DNA of 64,000 bases from Symbiodinium natans (taxonomy: Eukaryota > Sar > Dinophyceae > Suessiales > Symbiodiniaceae): contig CAJNDS010000442.1 of the NCBI GenBank assembly GCA_905221605.1, positions 1 through 64,000 of the forward strand, in the 5' to 3' direction. The notes beneath the pieces are model-generated. The model had not been told where the DNA came from. It made no database searches and was given only the letters and a program-made list of their open reading frames with translations. A program made the position numbers and the translations under genes. Below are positions 1 to 10,112 of this stretch, piece after piece. The first letter of the stretch is position 1. Every line of letters starts with the position of its first letter.

Positions 1-32
1 TAATGTCGGCGATTAAACCAAAATCAAGTGTC

Positions 33-386
33 CTACTCGAAGGGTTCAATCCAGATTTCTATTCCAATACCGTCAAATTGGTCCATTTCGTATTTCGTGG
101 GACCGAGATTCGAAAAATAGATATCCCTCAAGATAATCAATATCTGAGCAGTCAAATCGAATCTGGGAGTATCTGTTCCCATGAAAAGTAGGACGTATTG
201 CACTTTCTCCCCTTTCAACTTCTCCTCACACATCTTCACCAGTTCGCTGGGCGGGATGTCTTGATCACCGATGCCTGGAACATCTAGGATTTTGACTTCA
301 GGGCCACCGAGCTGACGCTCGTGGCGGGCACAAACGTTCGGAGCTTGCCTGATCCAGAAAGTTGCGTTGGGTTCAGGCAACTGCAT
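33..386 (-). CDS. AIG1/IAN-type GTPase fragment (partial exon)
   Basis: An open frame of 117 codons carries DVPGIGD, a good match to the G3 (DxxG) Mg-binding motif of the AIG1/GIMAP branch of septin-like GTPases. It is followed by a hydrophobic strand (YVLLFMGTD) and a helix-like stretch, the order expected after switch II. The family binds and hydrolyses GTP. The P-loop (G1) that should lie upstream, at higher coordinates on this strand, is not visible in any frame, and the frame ends close to the window edge, so this is one exon of a larger gene or a relic. AIG1 domains are usually about 200 residues. The assignment rests on one motif and its context. A dynamin-like or other TRAFAC GTPase remains possible. 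Confidence 0.4.
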   Translation of the reverse strand: MQLPEPNATFWIRQAPNVCARHERQLGGPEVKILDVPGIGDQDIPPSELVKMCEEKLKGEKVQYVLLFMGTDTPRFDLTAQILIILRDIYFSNLGPTKYEMDQFDGIGIEIWIEPFE

Positions 387-549
387 GTGGGCTTGTCAGT
401 CACTGCCCTCAATCGCAAGTTATCGCTTGGATTCATAGGCTTTCGTCTTCTCGGCGTCGCCAGCTCTGGCCGGAAGCAGGTTGGGGCATCGCATGAGCCC
501 GTCCACGCTCTAAGCCGGCGCTGCCATGGCGGCAAAAATTGTGACTTAA

Positions 550-2252
550 TCATTGCTGCAAGATAACTTGTTGCATCAGCTGCAAGCACTCAGGTGCAAA
601 GTGCAACAGACAATGAACGCAATTTGTAGCAATGGACCGATGCCGTTGCGGAGTCTTCCTCACTAGTCCTTCAGCTCCCACCAGCACTATCATCCATGAC
701 GCCTCCATAGACATCGTCAGAATCACAGCTGCGGGGTCAACCTGGGCCGGATGGATCGCCTCATTGTATGATCGGATCACCTCATCGATCTGATGAAGGC
801 CTGCTTTGCCAGGCCATCCGTGGACAATCCTTGCTGCAAGGGCCCAAAGCAAAATCATGCAGGTGCAACTCCAGATTCCAGCAGCTCAAAAAACTTGTTG
901 ACGCACAACTTGCCGCATGCAAGATGGCATGTAATGTAAAGGGACAGAGAGGCCCGGCAATTGATTTTCAATTCGCGCCACACGAAATATTTTTACGACG
1001 CCCGGAAGATTTGGCTTAGAAGAGGATCCCACCGGGCACCCCCACCCCGGAAAACGTGGCTTTATGGTAGAGGGAGCCCCTGCTAAACAGGGTCCAACAT
1101 TATCAGGCAGGGCGGCAGTCGCGCAAGGTCAAGCTCCGTGGGCCCCACCGGGAGGGATTGCTGAAAATTTATCAGCATAATTTCGTCCTTCTTCATGAGA
1201 ATGTTGCTGCCTGCCGGATCACCATGCAGCACCGACATCGGACGGCCACAGAGCCACTTGGATACCTTAGCTTCTGTGGCAATCCACATCGACCTAGCTT
1301 GCATGCAGTTGCCCAAGACAACACCCCACACTGCCTTCAAGCATCGGCTGCTGTGACAGGAGGGCGACAAAATTCACAAACAATGTCAACTATGTTGACG
1401 TTGCCAACGTCCACCGTCCCATGTTCATCGACATCCTGCAGCAGCAGCGTCATTGCAGTCGCTGCCTCAGGAAAACCGACGCACGCGCATGCAGAAAAAT
1501 CGTACCAGCCAAGCAGCTCCGCCAGCACTGTCAGCTCCGCTGTTTGCTAAATCTCCAAATGCATGCCATGATGCAGCTTGCTCTACCGGCGGATTGCCCA
1601 GCTTTCTCCAGGTAGAGTCGTATGTAGCGAGAGCCTCCTTCACGAAGAACTCCCTAGTGAAGAGGGAGTTGTCCCCATAAGAAAGCCCTTCTAGGTGGAA
1701 CTTCGCCAACAAGGCTGCAGCCCTTGACAGGGTTTGGACTGGCATTCCAGTGATCAACTCATCTAGACAGCTTGCCTGTATGGGTCTCCAACCATCAGCG
1801 CTGGGATCTTCGATCAAAACGAGGTCCAAGTCCGCATGATAACAGGTGGGGACTATCCGCTTTTCCTGGAGTTGCTGGCCATGTGGACTGGAATAAAAAG
1901 ATACTTCGCAATTGTGGCGGGCATGCTCATCTGCCTTGCCATTGGGACCAGTCGGAGGCAGAGTCTTGGCAACAAGGAATATGCTTGGCTGTCCAGGAAT
2001 GCGCACAGAAAGGCTCCATGAATTCACACCAGGGTAGGGCTGAACTGTCATCGCTGCCGCTGCATCACAACCTTGCAGGTTCAATATCCTGCAGATGTCT
2101 TCAATGCGAAATGGGAATGCCGTGGCCCAACCATGAGAGCTCATCGATATCCCTGCCGCTGGTACAACTACATGCATACCATGGCACATGCAACTAGACC
2201 ACGGCTGCAAGTGTGTTACAAGGTGGAACTCTCTGGATGCTTTAGAACTCAT
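550..2252 (-). pseudogene. EcKL/APH-fold phosphotransferase, copy 1 (probably decayed)
   Basis: This is the downstream member of a tandem pair. Exon-like blocks in several frames match copy 2 in order. Block 2252-1467 carries the N-lobe with the landmark IPTCYHADLDLVLIED. Block 1528-1337 carries a helical segment with LLLQDVDE. Block 1370-1083 carries the catalytic loop HGDPAGSN. Block 858-550 carries the C-terminal helices (YNEAIHPAQVD). The family (ecdysteroid kinase-like, related to choline and aminoglycoside kinases) transfers phosphate from ATP to small molecules. The metal-binding motif, normally IDFE or IDFQ, reads INFQ here, replacing the aspartate that should hold Mg. About 225 bp without homology to copy 2 separates the third and fourth blocks, either an intron or an insertion. 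Together these suggest loss of activity, but a spliced pseudokinase cannot be excluded. Frame changes may be intron boundaries. Confidence 0.6.
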
Positions 2253-2564
2253 GTTGACGCCGGAGCAGGTGAGTTTCTCGAGAAAGAGCGTTCAGACAAA
2301 TGCACGTTTACGAACAAAACCATTCTAGTCAAAACACTTGGGATTGGGTGCAACACCACAAGCAGCAAGATCAGGAGTCGATGTGGCGTGTTTTTGGCTT
2401 GCAGCCTGGATCACGACTTCGCCTAAAAGGCGATAACAGCAATGCCACAGTGATTCATGTGGATGAGAGTGCTGCTGTCTGCAGAAAATGAGCTGAAGTC
2501 GCTGCGAAAGTCTCATCTCCCACCCATGCAGCGCATTGGCTAGTTCCAACCAGTACACACATCA

Positions 2565-4037
2565 TCAGGGCAAGGCGGAAGGCACTTTGCCTTCCGCAAG
2601 TAAGCTGCCGATGAGCTGCATGCACTCATCTGCAAAATGCCACAGCATCCATGAACAAGCCGTAACCTGTCCTCGTAGCTCGGGCTCGGATTTCTTGCGC
2701 TCAGGCGAATAGAACTCAGATCCACACCGCACAATCTTCCAGGATGCTTCCATACATATCGTCAGTACGACTCCTTCACGGTCCACATGAGCTGGACGAA
2801 TTGCCTCGTTATACGCCTGCATCACTTCATCCAGGCGCTTTGCCAAAGCTTTGCAAGGAAAACATCCGACAATCCTGAGGTGCAACATTAAACCTCCAGT
2901 GTGATGCGCACACATAACCCACAGACGACGTGCATGCCTGCCAAGTGGCAATTTCGAAAGGTCGACTTCCATCGGCCCTGATGGTGTGGTGCGCTCAAAA
3001 TCTATGAACATGGTCGCCTCTCCCTTGATGAACACGTTGCCCGCATGTAAGTCGCCGTGAAGAACAGACATAGGCCGACTGCAAAGCCACTTGGGCACCT
3101 TGGTTGGCCGCTGCTACCGTTGTGTGAGCCATGCTGTTAGCAAGGTGTGGAACATTCTGCAATGAGCATGCACCAAGTTGGATGGCATCATTCCCACGTG
3201 CGCATTGCCGCCCGGCGACGGCCGCCATGAACGCAGAATGACAGAATGCGCTCACGACGTCGACTACCGTCCCGGGGTCCAGCACTTCATCTTCAGCTAC
3301 ATCTTGCAAAAGCAGCCCCATTGCAGTTTCTGCCTTGGCGCAACGTGCACAGCAAACAAAGAGCACTTTGCAACTCCTGTAGAATAAGGTCTTGCATCGT
3401 TGTTACACATTTATAAGAAAAAGACACAAAGCGCTACACACCCTTTGCCTGTACTACCTTCCACACGTGCACAATCCAGCACTGAAATTGCTGAACACTG
3501 CCGTGGCGCGGCCTCTCTTGGTGGTATGCTGCCAAAAAAAATCCAGCGGTATCGGTATCTAGAAAGGACTTGGTCCACAAAGTACTTTTGAACAGGCAAG
3601 GATGTGCCTCCACAAAGAAGACCTCGGAGATGAAACTTGCCTAACCCTGCCGCCGCATGGGACACGAACTCAACTGGCATTCCACGATTCGGATCAATCT
3701 TCTCATCAAGAGGCATCCAGGCATCAACGCAGAGATCCTCCAGCAAAATCAAATCCGCATCTGCATGATAGCATGTGGGAATTATACGATGTTCTTGCAA
3801 GTCATGAGCATGCTCCGACGAATAAAAGAAGACCTCGTTTGAGTGGCTGCTAGTTTTTGCGAGCAGCCTCATACTTGGCTGTCCAAACACTTCTACAGAC
3901 AATTGCCACACTTCTGCTGTGGAAGATCCGTGTAAGACTCTCTTTGCGCGCACATCACCACAATCCAGGTTCAAGATCCTGCAAACCCGTTCTGCACTGC
4001 AGGGAAACTCTTCCAGTTGATTCTGTGATTGTTCCAT
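2565..4037 (-). CDS. EcKL/APH-fold small-molecule kinase, copy 2
   Basis: Three exon-like blocks on one strand make up this kinase. Block 4037-3411 starts at a good ATG (MEQSQNQLEEF) and contains the N-lobe with EVFFYSSEHAHDLQEHRIIP and the ILLEDL hinge. The middle block lies at about 3366-3160. Block 3098-2565 carries the complete catalytic loop HGDLHAGN and the metal-binding IDFE, then C-terminal helices ending at a stop at 2565. The order and motifs fit the ecdysteroid kinase-like / CHK branch of the protein-kinase-like fold, which phosphorylates alcohol groups of small molecules. The substrate cannot be told from sequence. The spliced product would be near 400 residues, usual for the family. 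Copy 1 lies directly downstream on the same strand, consistent with tandem duplication. Frame changes between blocks imply introns whose exact borders were not resolved. Confidence 0.7.
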
Positions 4038-4357
4038 AGTCCGTCCATTGGCACGGCTGCAGATCCTATGTAGGCCTTGTTTATGAGCCAGCTGGTCGGC
4101 TGCGGCACTGCTAGCATCGCGACACCATTAATGTTGCATCCTGACTAGTGTGGACCCCATCAATAATGAAAAGTTTTCAAAAAATGATTCAGGGGACAAA
4201 GATTCGGCTGCCCCCCCACTATAATGCAAAGTTTTTCGGGCATGGGTTTCGGAAGAGAGAAAAAAAGCTTACCTGAGCTGAGCTCATCTGAGCTTGCCTG
4301 AGCTAAACCTTGAGGCCTGAGGTTGTCGGGCCCTGGAATCTTCAGTCTCCAGGCCAG
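4038..4357. other. Non-coding spacer with CTGAGCT repeats
   Basis: No gene was recognised. A short run of imperfect CTGAGCT/TGAGCT words lies at about 4270-4305, next to a homopolymer-rich stretch (GAGAGAAAAAAAG). It separates the EcKL pair from the 217-bp duplicated block. Confidence 0.5.
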
Positions 4358-4574
4358 TTCTGGTAAGTCCTACACCACGCAACCTAAAGGCTACTGAGCG
4401 AAGCAGGGGTGCGATGATGCCTAAGGGGGGGAACACCAACAGCTAGCTAGCACTCGCACTCCTTTTGTTTCGGCTTGCCGGAAGTGTCTGTCAGCTGCTT
4501 CTGAATCCGATCGGCCTTTGGCCGAGGATGTCCCAAAAGTGAAAGCTGAAGCTTGCTGACAGTCACAATGCCCG
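4358..4574. repeat. 217-bp direct repeat, copy 1
   Basis: By eye this block is identical to 4861-5077, starting TTCTGGTAAGTCC and ending CACAATGCCCG. The flanks differ on both sides. The period is 503 bp. The TCTGGTAAGT at the left edge resembles a splice donor. No coding function was recognised. Confidence 0.9.
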
Positions 4575-4860
4575 TTTCTTAGCGGAAACAGGTGAAGGAA
4601 GCAAAAGCGGAAAAAGCTGTGGCCGTAGTGACTTGCAAGCTTTAGAGAAAGAGCACCCCTCATCGTGATGCAGAGCTGCCTTTGGCGAAGTTTAGCTCCT
4701 GTACTTGCATCAACTGCAAAGGAATAAGGCGTGGGTGGGTGGGTGAAAATGAAAGCGGCAAAGCATTGGAGCTCTGCATGTGTTGCGTGGTGCGCTTGCT
4801 TGAACCGCGGCGATGGGAGAGGACATTACCCAAAACAACCCTGAGTGAACACAGGAACCG

Positions 4861-5077
4861 TTCTGGTAAGTCCTACACCACGCAACCTAAAGGCTACTGA
4901 GCGAAGCAGGGGTGCGATGATGCCTAAGGGGGGGAACACCAACAGCTAGCTAGCACTCGCACTCCTTTTGTTTCGGCTTGCCGGAAGTGTCTGTCAGCTG
5001 CTTCTGAATCCGATCGGCCTTTGGCCGAGGATGTCCCAAAAGTGAAAGCTGAAGCTTGCTGACAGTCACAATGCCCG
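4861..5077. repeat. 217-bp direct repeat, copy 2
   Basis: Second copy of the block at 4358-4574, apparently without substitutions, implying a very recent duplication. The 286 bp between copies is unique and GC-rich, with no recognised gene. Confidence 0.9.
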
Positions 5078-5162
5078 AGTGAGTAACTGGCAAATTACCC
5101 AGGAAAGAAAGTGAGGCGACGGCGATGCTATCTGCGAACATGAGAGCCCCTATTGGACGGGC

Positions 5163-6234
5163 CTACCATGTGTACAGCTGGGATCTGCCACAGCAGACGC
5201 TTGTCTGCGGGAAAAGAGAAACACCGAATTGCATCTGCCAGAACTCATGAAGAGAAATTCGAAAGCGGTTCTCAGCCTTGAACTGAGGCGGGAGAGCTGC
5301 CGTGCAATCCCATCGTGAAAGCAGGTCGGCCTCGACATTCTTTTCATCGGCCAGGTGGCTGCAATCCAAAGCGATGCCGGTGATCGAGCTCCACATAAAC
5401 AGCTTCCGCACAAAAAGATTAAGTGGAACTTTGGAGGTGTGCAGTTTGTTACACACAGATTCGGCTCCACTATTATCACTTAAAGCAGGAGGTTTCAAGC
5501 CCAAGCGGCTACCACCCATATGCTTCCAAAAGCACAAAAGAACAAAGCACTGAGCCAGCGTTTCGTAGGAGGATATGTCCAGGTTCGCGTCAGCTTGCAT
5601 GGGTCAGGTGGCCATTTGGGAAGCGCAGCCAACCACCAATGCCGCAAGTGGAAGCTTTGCCGAACGCATCTGCGGCAGATTCCACCACCGGTGCCAATTG
5701 TGGGAGGCGAAGTGGGCGTGGGCGCCATTCCACTGAGCTGACGTACTCGAAAAACTGGAGAGTTTCTTTGCTCATCTCGGAGATGCGTCTGCGCGAGGAG
5801 GAGGGATCGGAGACACGCATCCAAATCCGTTTTGTGCTCACCGGCACCCGCAGGAGGTCCTCGAGGCAGTGAAGATCCACACGGCACGCTGAGAGAAGCT
5901 TAGAACCTTCTCTTATTTGAGTGCCTGGGGGGCTAGAATCAAAGTTCCAGCTTGCATCCAGGCGGCGCTTGACTCCTGCACAGTAAGTGGGAGTGATGCT
6001 GACATTGGTGCCCAGCGGACGATGCAAATCGTCATACAGTGAAGAAAAAGCCACGGGCCCATCGCAGGGAAGCCGTGCAGTCTCCACTGTAGAAGGCCCA
6101 GCAGCTTGTCCAATTGTTTCTTGGAGACCAAGCGGCGGCGCAAACAATCTTGCACCAAGCCAAGCAGCTTGAGGCGCTTGTTTTCGGGTAAAGCGAAGCA
6201 GCCACACCCAAAATTTAGCTGCCATCCGATCCAC
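5163..6234 (-). pseudogene. RNase H region of the DIRS-like element
   Basis: Two frames are joined by a shift near 5595. The upstream frame (6234-5590) contains ESAADAFGKASTCGIGGW, matching the first-aspartate strand of DIRS-type RNase H (usually DAS..GIGGW). The downstream frame (5600-5163) contains SDNSGAES, the third-aspartate strand, and then HLADEKNVEADLLSRWD, the terminal H..G..N..AD.LSR signature of this RNase H class. The domain degrades the RNA strand of the RNA/DNA hybrid during reverse transcription. It directly follows the RT on the same strand. The internal shift means no intact protein is made unless an intron was missed. Confidence 0.65.
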
Positions 6235-6621
6235 GTTATCGTGGGCCCAAGCTGTAATTTGCGCCAGCTAAGTGGTCAAGCGAAATTTGCGGCGCCTCAC
6301 TGCCCAAGAGTTTGGAGGTCCAAGAGCTCCGGCGTCGCTCACACAGCGCTTTGCAGAGGTGGTGGCCCCGCTCTTTGGTCATGAGGAGCAACTGACAACA
6401 GCTGGGTCCAGCCCATCAGGGCCGAGCTCAACCACGCCTCCTTTTTGCTCCCTGGAATCCGCCTTGCAGTGCATGAGCAAGAAGCCTCGCAACGCTCCCC
6501 CCTTCGGGGCACAAGACGGGGGCGGGAGCTTTTCCATCCCGGGTTGGTCATATGGGCCCCAGTACCAGGACGATGCTCTCAAAGACCTTCGGCAGGAATG
6601 GCAACGATGGTGCCTGGAGAA

Positions 6622-7294
6622 TCATTTGCCTGAGCGCCTAGCCCAGCGTGTTCGCGAACAGCGGGAATCTCCTCTTTTCACAACCGAGGAGACACAGTGG
6701 TTGCAGAACTCCTTCAGTCGCTTTTTGGCATCAGCTTCTCCGTCAAACAGTTCCAAGTTGCCCCCGGTCAACCCTACTGCCTCTCCGCCTTGGAGCAGCT
6801 CAGCAAGCTGCTGGAGGATCGCGACACCGCAAGCGCAAAAGGACAGGACCAACGCCGCGGAAAGCGGGAGCACCTTGGCGTTCTGCAAAAGCAGGAAGTC
6901 GTCGACGTACAGGAGAAGAACGTGGGGTAGCCAAATAAGTAGGCGCAGGCACCGTGTGAGGAACGTGCCCACACGGGCGAACCAGTGGGATGAGAAGCTG
7001 GCCCCGAGGGGGCAAACACTGCAAAAAAGCAGGCGCTCTTGTTGGCGGAGGCCTAGTAGACCTCTGTCTGCTTTGCTTCTCTTACCCGGGAGGTTTTATG
7101 AGCTCCTTTTGCGCGCAGGGAAAAGCCTGCCACCTCCTCTTCATCTTCTCGCAGTGGAAAAGTGGACTGGACGTCCTGCAGCATCGGCAAGCTGAATTGT
7201 TCCGGAACGAAGCAGTTCTGGTTTGTGTTGCAGATACTGTCAAGCGGGGAGCTCTGCCTGGAGCTTCGCCAACGTTGACCTTGCCGACGGCCAC
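6622..7294 (-). pseudogene. Reverse transcriptase region of the DIRS-like element
   Basis: The block contains GRAPRLT (RT block 2-like) near 7260, a CPLGASFSSHW-type stretch near 7010-6970 in another frame, and the catalytic LLLYVDDFLLLQ of the palm near 6905. These are the order and spacing expected of a DIRS/Ngaro-type RT, which copies element RNA into DNA. At least two frame changes separate the blocks and part of the palm between them is degraded, so the enzyme is not intact. The adjoining RNase H on one side and the EQPP region on the other support its place in one element. Confidence 0.65.
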
Positions 7295-7454
7295 GTGGTC
7301 CGTTCCCCAGCGGGAGAAAAAGCTGCCTCCAAGTTATCCACCTCTTCCAGGAAGCCTGCTGCCTCTTCCTCCGCGATGAGTTCTTGAAGCAGAGCGGGAT
7401 CCGACTCTTGCGGTGCGCCAGTTCCCCTCGCAGACCAGCAAGCTGTGGCCCTCA

Positions 7455-7854
7455 TCAGGCTCGGACTCCCGACGTGGCCGAAGAATGTTGCTGCGGGATA
7501 TGTCCCCGTCGAAGCCCGTTGGCTTCCACCACTGCACAGTACATCGCTGCTGCGGGTACTCTGCCGTCCGTTAAAAAAAGTTGCCTGGGATTCAACCTGA
7601 CCCGCGAGTTCCAGATGGACGTTGCCATGAGTGCAGTGGCCAGCAAGCGAGCGCAGCTCCGCAAAGCTGGGCTGGAAGCGAACATCCAGGGTTTGGTCCA
7701 GTCTTGGCCAACAGTGCAGGCCGGGATGACCACAAGTGAGGCCTGGATCTCGGAGATCAGGGGCTGCGCAAAATCTTCCTGCCATGACATCGCGTTGGGC
7801 GGCTGCTCTAGGGACACATGGCCCCCAGCGGCGAAAACTGCACGCAGCAAGCAT
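7455..7854 (-). pseudogene. Conserved EQPPNAMSW region of the DIRS-like element (possible methyltransferase-like)
   Basis: Between recombinase and RT, one frame reads GGHVSLEQPPNAMSW and then a stretch with VIPACTVGQDWTKPWMFAS. I recall similar blocks recurring in dinoflagellate retroelement proteins, but I cannot run a search. DIRS elements often encode a methyltransferase-like domain, and this block may be a diverged relative. The catalytic DPPW/NPPY motif is not convincingly present, although EQPP sits where it might be. The plus-strand fragment at 27431-27934 has an EHPEDLG block that may be equivalent. The function is unknown. Confidence 0.4.
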
Positions 7855-7997
7855 GAGCAGCGGTACATCAGGCGCTGACTGGAAATGACCCTGGCCTGTT
7901 GCTCGGCATTGTTGCTGGGTAGTCCTTGCAGGTATTCAGGCGTGCATATTGGCGGCAGATGCCACGAGGCGCAGGATACCACAAGCTGCTGCGGCGT

Positions 7998-8335
7998 CGC
8001 CTCCGCTTGCACCAGGTCAAGAAGGTTCAAGGCAATCAGGTGCCACCCAGCGGTATCTCCGTGCCTCCGCTTGCACCAGGTCCAAGGGTTCCAGCAATCA
8101 GGCGCCAGCCAGCGTAATCTCCGTGCCTCCGCTTGCACCAGGTCTAAAGGTTCATGGCAATCAGGCGCCAGCCAGTTTGCACCACACGGTATCTCCGTGC
8201 CTCAGGTCCAAAGCTTCAAGGCAATCAGGCGCCAGCCGGTGGTATCTCCGTGTCTCCGCCTGCACCAGGTCCAAAGGTTCAAGGCAATCAGGCGCCAGCC
8301 AGAGGTATCTCTGTGTCTCCGGGTCCAAAGGTTGC
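7998..8335. repeat. 62-64 bp minisatellite, about 5.5 units
   Basis: Repeating words CTCCGCTTGCACCAGG and GGCAATCAGGCGCCAGCC recur at spacings of about 64, 62, 64, 63 and 54 bp. On the minus strand the first units read through in the recombinase frame as about 21-residue repeats (LAPDCLEPLDLVQAE). Later units with lengths not divisible by three break the frame. Confidence 0.85.
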
Positions 8336-9189
8336 AGCCGTCTCTGACGGCGCAGGTCACGAAGGTGGGCTTTCTTTGCGATCACCAAGTCCGGGCGCAA
8401 CTGGAGCTTCTCTATCGCGTCTGCCATACTTTGTACGCGTTCCTGGAGAAGCGCCACCGTCTCAGTCTGCGTGCTTGACCCCGGCACGTCTTTCTTGTTT
8501 GGCAAGACGAAGCTGTCGAGCTCTGCCTCCTGCACATAGCGTTCTATGGAGGACGAGCCCCACTGCCCCACCAACATGATGGTGGAAAGAGGCACCCCGC
8601 GCCTGGCCATGAACTGAGAACCGCTGACGCGCAAAACGTTGCCTCCAAAACGCTCAACTTGCTGGTGCCCTGCGGGGCCAGGGCGTACCAGTGGTACACT
8701 GTTCCACTGCAAGATGGAACGGATACTCTCAATTGTTTCACTCTTGCTCAGCACGCTACCTGCTCTGTCTGTAAACAAAGGCGCTTCCGGATCGACCTGC
8801 AGCCCCTCAGAGAAAGCAAGAGCCACATGGAAAGGACATAAGCAGGGGCCAACGGAGCCACAATAGCATCTGTGCGTCCTTGTGACCAAGTTTCCAATTT
8901 GGTCGGTCTTGGACGCCCAAAGTGTCATGATGATTGTCTGGGCCTCTCTGTCGATCTGCATGTGCTTTTGTCGCAAGGCGGCAATCTCTATCTCGCGAAG
9001 CAAGAACCAACTCCCGACGGCTACGATTGCAGACTTCTGCTTCTCATCGAGCATCTGCAAGGGCAGACGGATGTCCTCCAACTTGAAGGAGTCCTTGAGC
9101 GCTGGCCCACCGAGGCCCCGCTCAATGCTGCGCAGCGCATCCCTCACTGCCAACTCTACATCGGCCGGCACTGGCGAACCCGTCCGCAT
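8161..9189 (-). CDS. Tyrosine recombinase (YR integrase) of the DIRS-like element
   Basis: A 342-codon frame fits the catalytic half of a phage-integrase-type tyrosine recombinase, which cuts and rejoins DNA through a covalent phosphotyrosine. Visible landmarks are Arg65 (FLLREIE), a candidate lysine at 94 (SKTDQ), a Cys/His cluster at 108-121 (CYC...CLCPFH), Arg187 (VLRVSG), Trp210 in GQWGSS, and the nucleophile Tyr218 in ERYVQ. The residue three before Arg187, normally histidine (HxxR), is Asn184. A coiled-coil-like stretch follows, and then the frame runs into the minisatellite as repeated LAPDCLEPLDL units. It lies just downstream of the gag-like frame and upstream of RT. The frame is open, but the element as a whole is decayed. 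Confidence 0.7.
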   Translation of the reverse strand: MRTGSPVPADVELAVRDALRSIERGLGGPALKDSFKLEDIRLPLQMLDEKQKSAIVAVGSWFLLREIEIAALRQKHMQIDREAQTIIMTLWASKTDQIGNLVTRTHRCYCGSVGPCLCPFHVALAFSEGLQVDPEAPLFTDRAGSVLSKSETIESIRSILQWNSVPLVRPGPAGHQQVERFGGNVLRVSGSQFMARRGVPLSTIMLVGQWGSSSIERYVQEAELDSFVLPNKKDVPGSSTQTETVALLQERVQSMADAIEKLQLRPDLVIAKKAHLRDLRRQRRLQPLDPETQRYLWLAPDCLEPLDLVQAETRRYHRLAPDCLEALDLRHGDTVWCKLAGA

Positions 9190-9208
9190 GACATGCTCGC
9201 GGCGAGCC

Positions 9209-9541
9209 CTAGAAAAGTATTGGCGAGGACCCCGCCGATGAAATCTGGGGCGTGGGAAGATCCTTCCTCTTCATTGTCTGAGTGCCTGCACGGGAAACCT
9301 CAGAAGCTACCCAAGTATCCCGCACAGCTGCTATCATCTGTGGGCCACACGCCGTGATCACGACGGCTTGCAAAATGGAACTCAGCTCTGGCTCGGCCAC
9401 ACCAGCAGCCAAGAAGGCCTTGGCCTGCAGCGGCGCGCGGACGCCATGGCTCTCCAAGATCTCGAACACGCAAGGGTCAAGTCCAGAGTCGACAACTGCC
9501 TGGACGAGGCCAGCGAACGTCTCTCCACCCTGGGCGGCCAC
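9209..9541 (-). CDS. Gag-like N-terminal frame of the DIRS-like element
   Basis: A 110-codon frame starting MAAQGGETF is predicted mostly helical (AGLVQAVVDSGLDP, LESHGVR, AKAFLAAGV). The pattern resembles short helical N-terminal domains that I associate with dinoflagellate DIRS-like elements. It ends 20 bp before the recombinase start codon and is probably the first domain of the same polyprotein, separated by a shift or intron. The function is inferred from position only. Confidence 0.4.
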   Translation of the reverse strand: MAAQGGETFAGLVQAVVDSGLDPCVFEILESHGVRAPLQAKAFLAAGVAEPELSSILQAVVITACGPQMIAAVRDTWVASEVSRAGTQTMKRKDLPTPQISSAGSSPILF

Positions 9542-10112
9542 GCTGTCTCTCTTGGGGAGTCCTATAGCGCTACAGGACTTGAAGCAACGCTGCTCGAACT
9601 ACTGGAAGACGGCGTTGCATCACGCGGACCTCACTCAACACAGTCACACACGCTGAGCACGCGAGCCTATCAGCAAGCAACTCACAAACGACTCGAGCGC
9701 AAACCGTTCCGAGCACTTACAAAACCTGTGGGCATTAACAAAGGCCGCCTGTTCATTGTGCCACGCATCACACATATCTGCACCATCGAAACCACAAAGA
9801 CGAGCAGAACCTGTAGTTCTCGTCGGAGCCGATTCTGCACCGCGCCGCACTGAGTAGAAGCCAAGGACGCGCTTTGCCTCACAGCTGCCCGGGGCCAACG
9901 CAACGCTGATATCCGCGCCGAAGCTGTGGAAGCCGAGGATGCGCTTGTGTTCTTACAGCTGCTCAAGGCTAAACGCGACACGGCGGCAACTAGGCACGCA
10001 GCACGCAGACTAGGTGCCCCTGCGAAAGCTATCAGGTGTCACATCTGGACCTCCGATCCACTCACGACTGCGGTGACTGCGGCATTCGCTCGCAAAGTGT
10101 CACTGCGTGCAC
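9542..10112. other. No recognised gene
   Basis: This stretch lies upstream of the DIRS-like element. Short overlapping frames occur on both strands, but none has a recognisable motif. It may include the element's 5' untranslated region. Confidence 0.4.

Larger units (their letters stand above)
5150..9541 (-). mobile_element. Decayed DIRS-like tyrosine-recombinase retroelement
   Basis: On the minus strand, from 9541 down to about 5150, the following segments occur in order: a gag-like helical domain, a tyrosine recombinase, a minisatellite, a conserved EQPPNAMSW region, a reverse transcriptase with YVDD, and an RNase H with SDNSGAES and NVEADLLSRW. Co-occurrence of RT/RNase H with a tyrosine recombinase instead of a DDE integrase defines DIRS-like elements. 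In classical DIRS the recombinase lies after RT/RNase H, whereas here it lies before. Several frame changes within RT and RNase H show that this copy is dead. Terminal repeats were not identified, so the ends are approximate. Confidence 0.7.
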
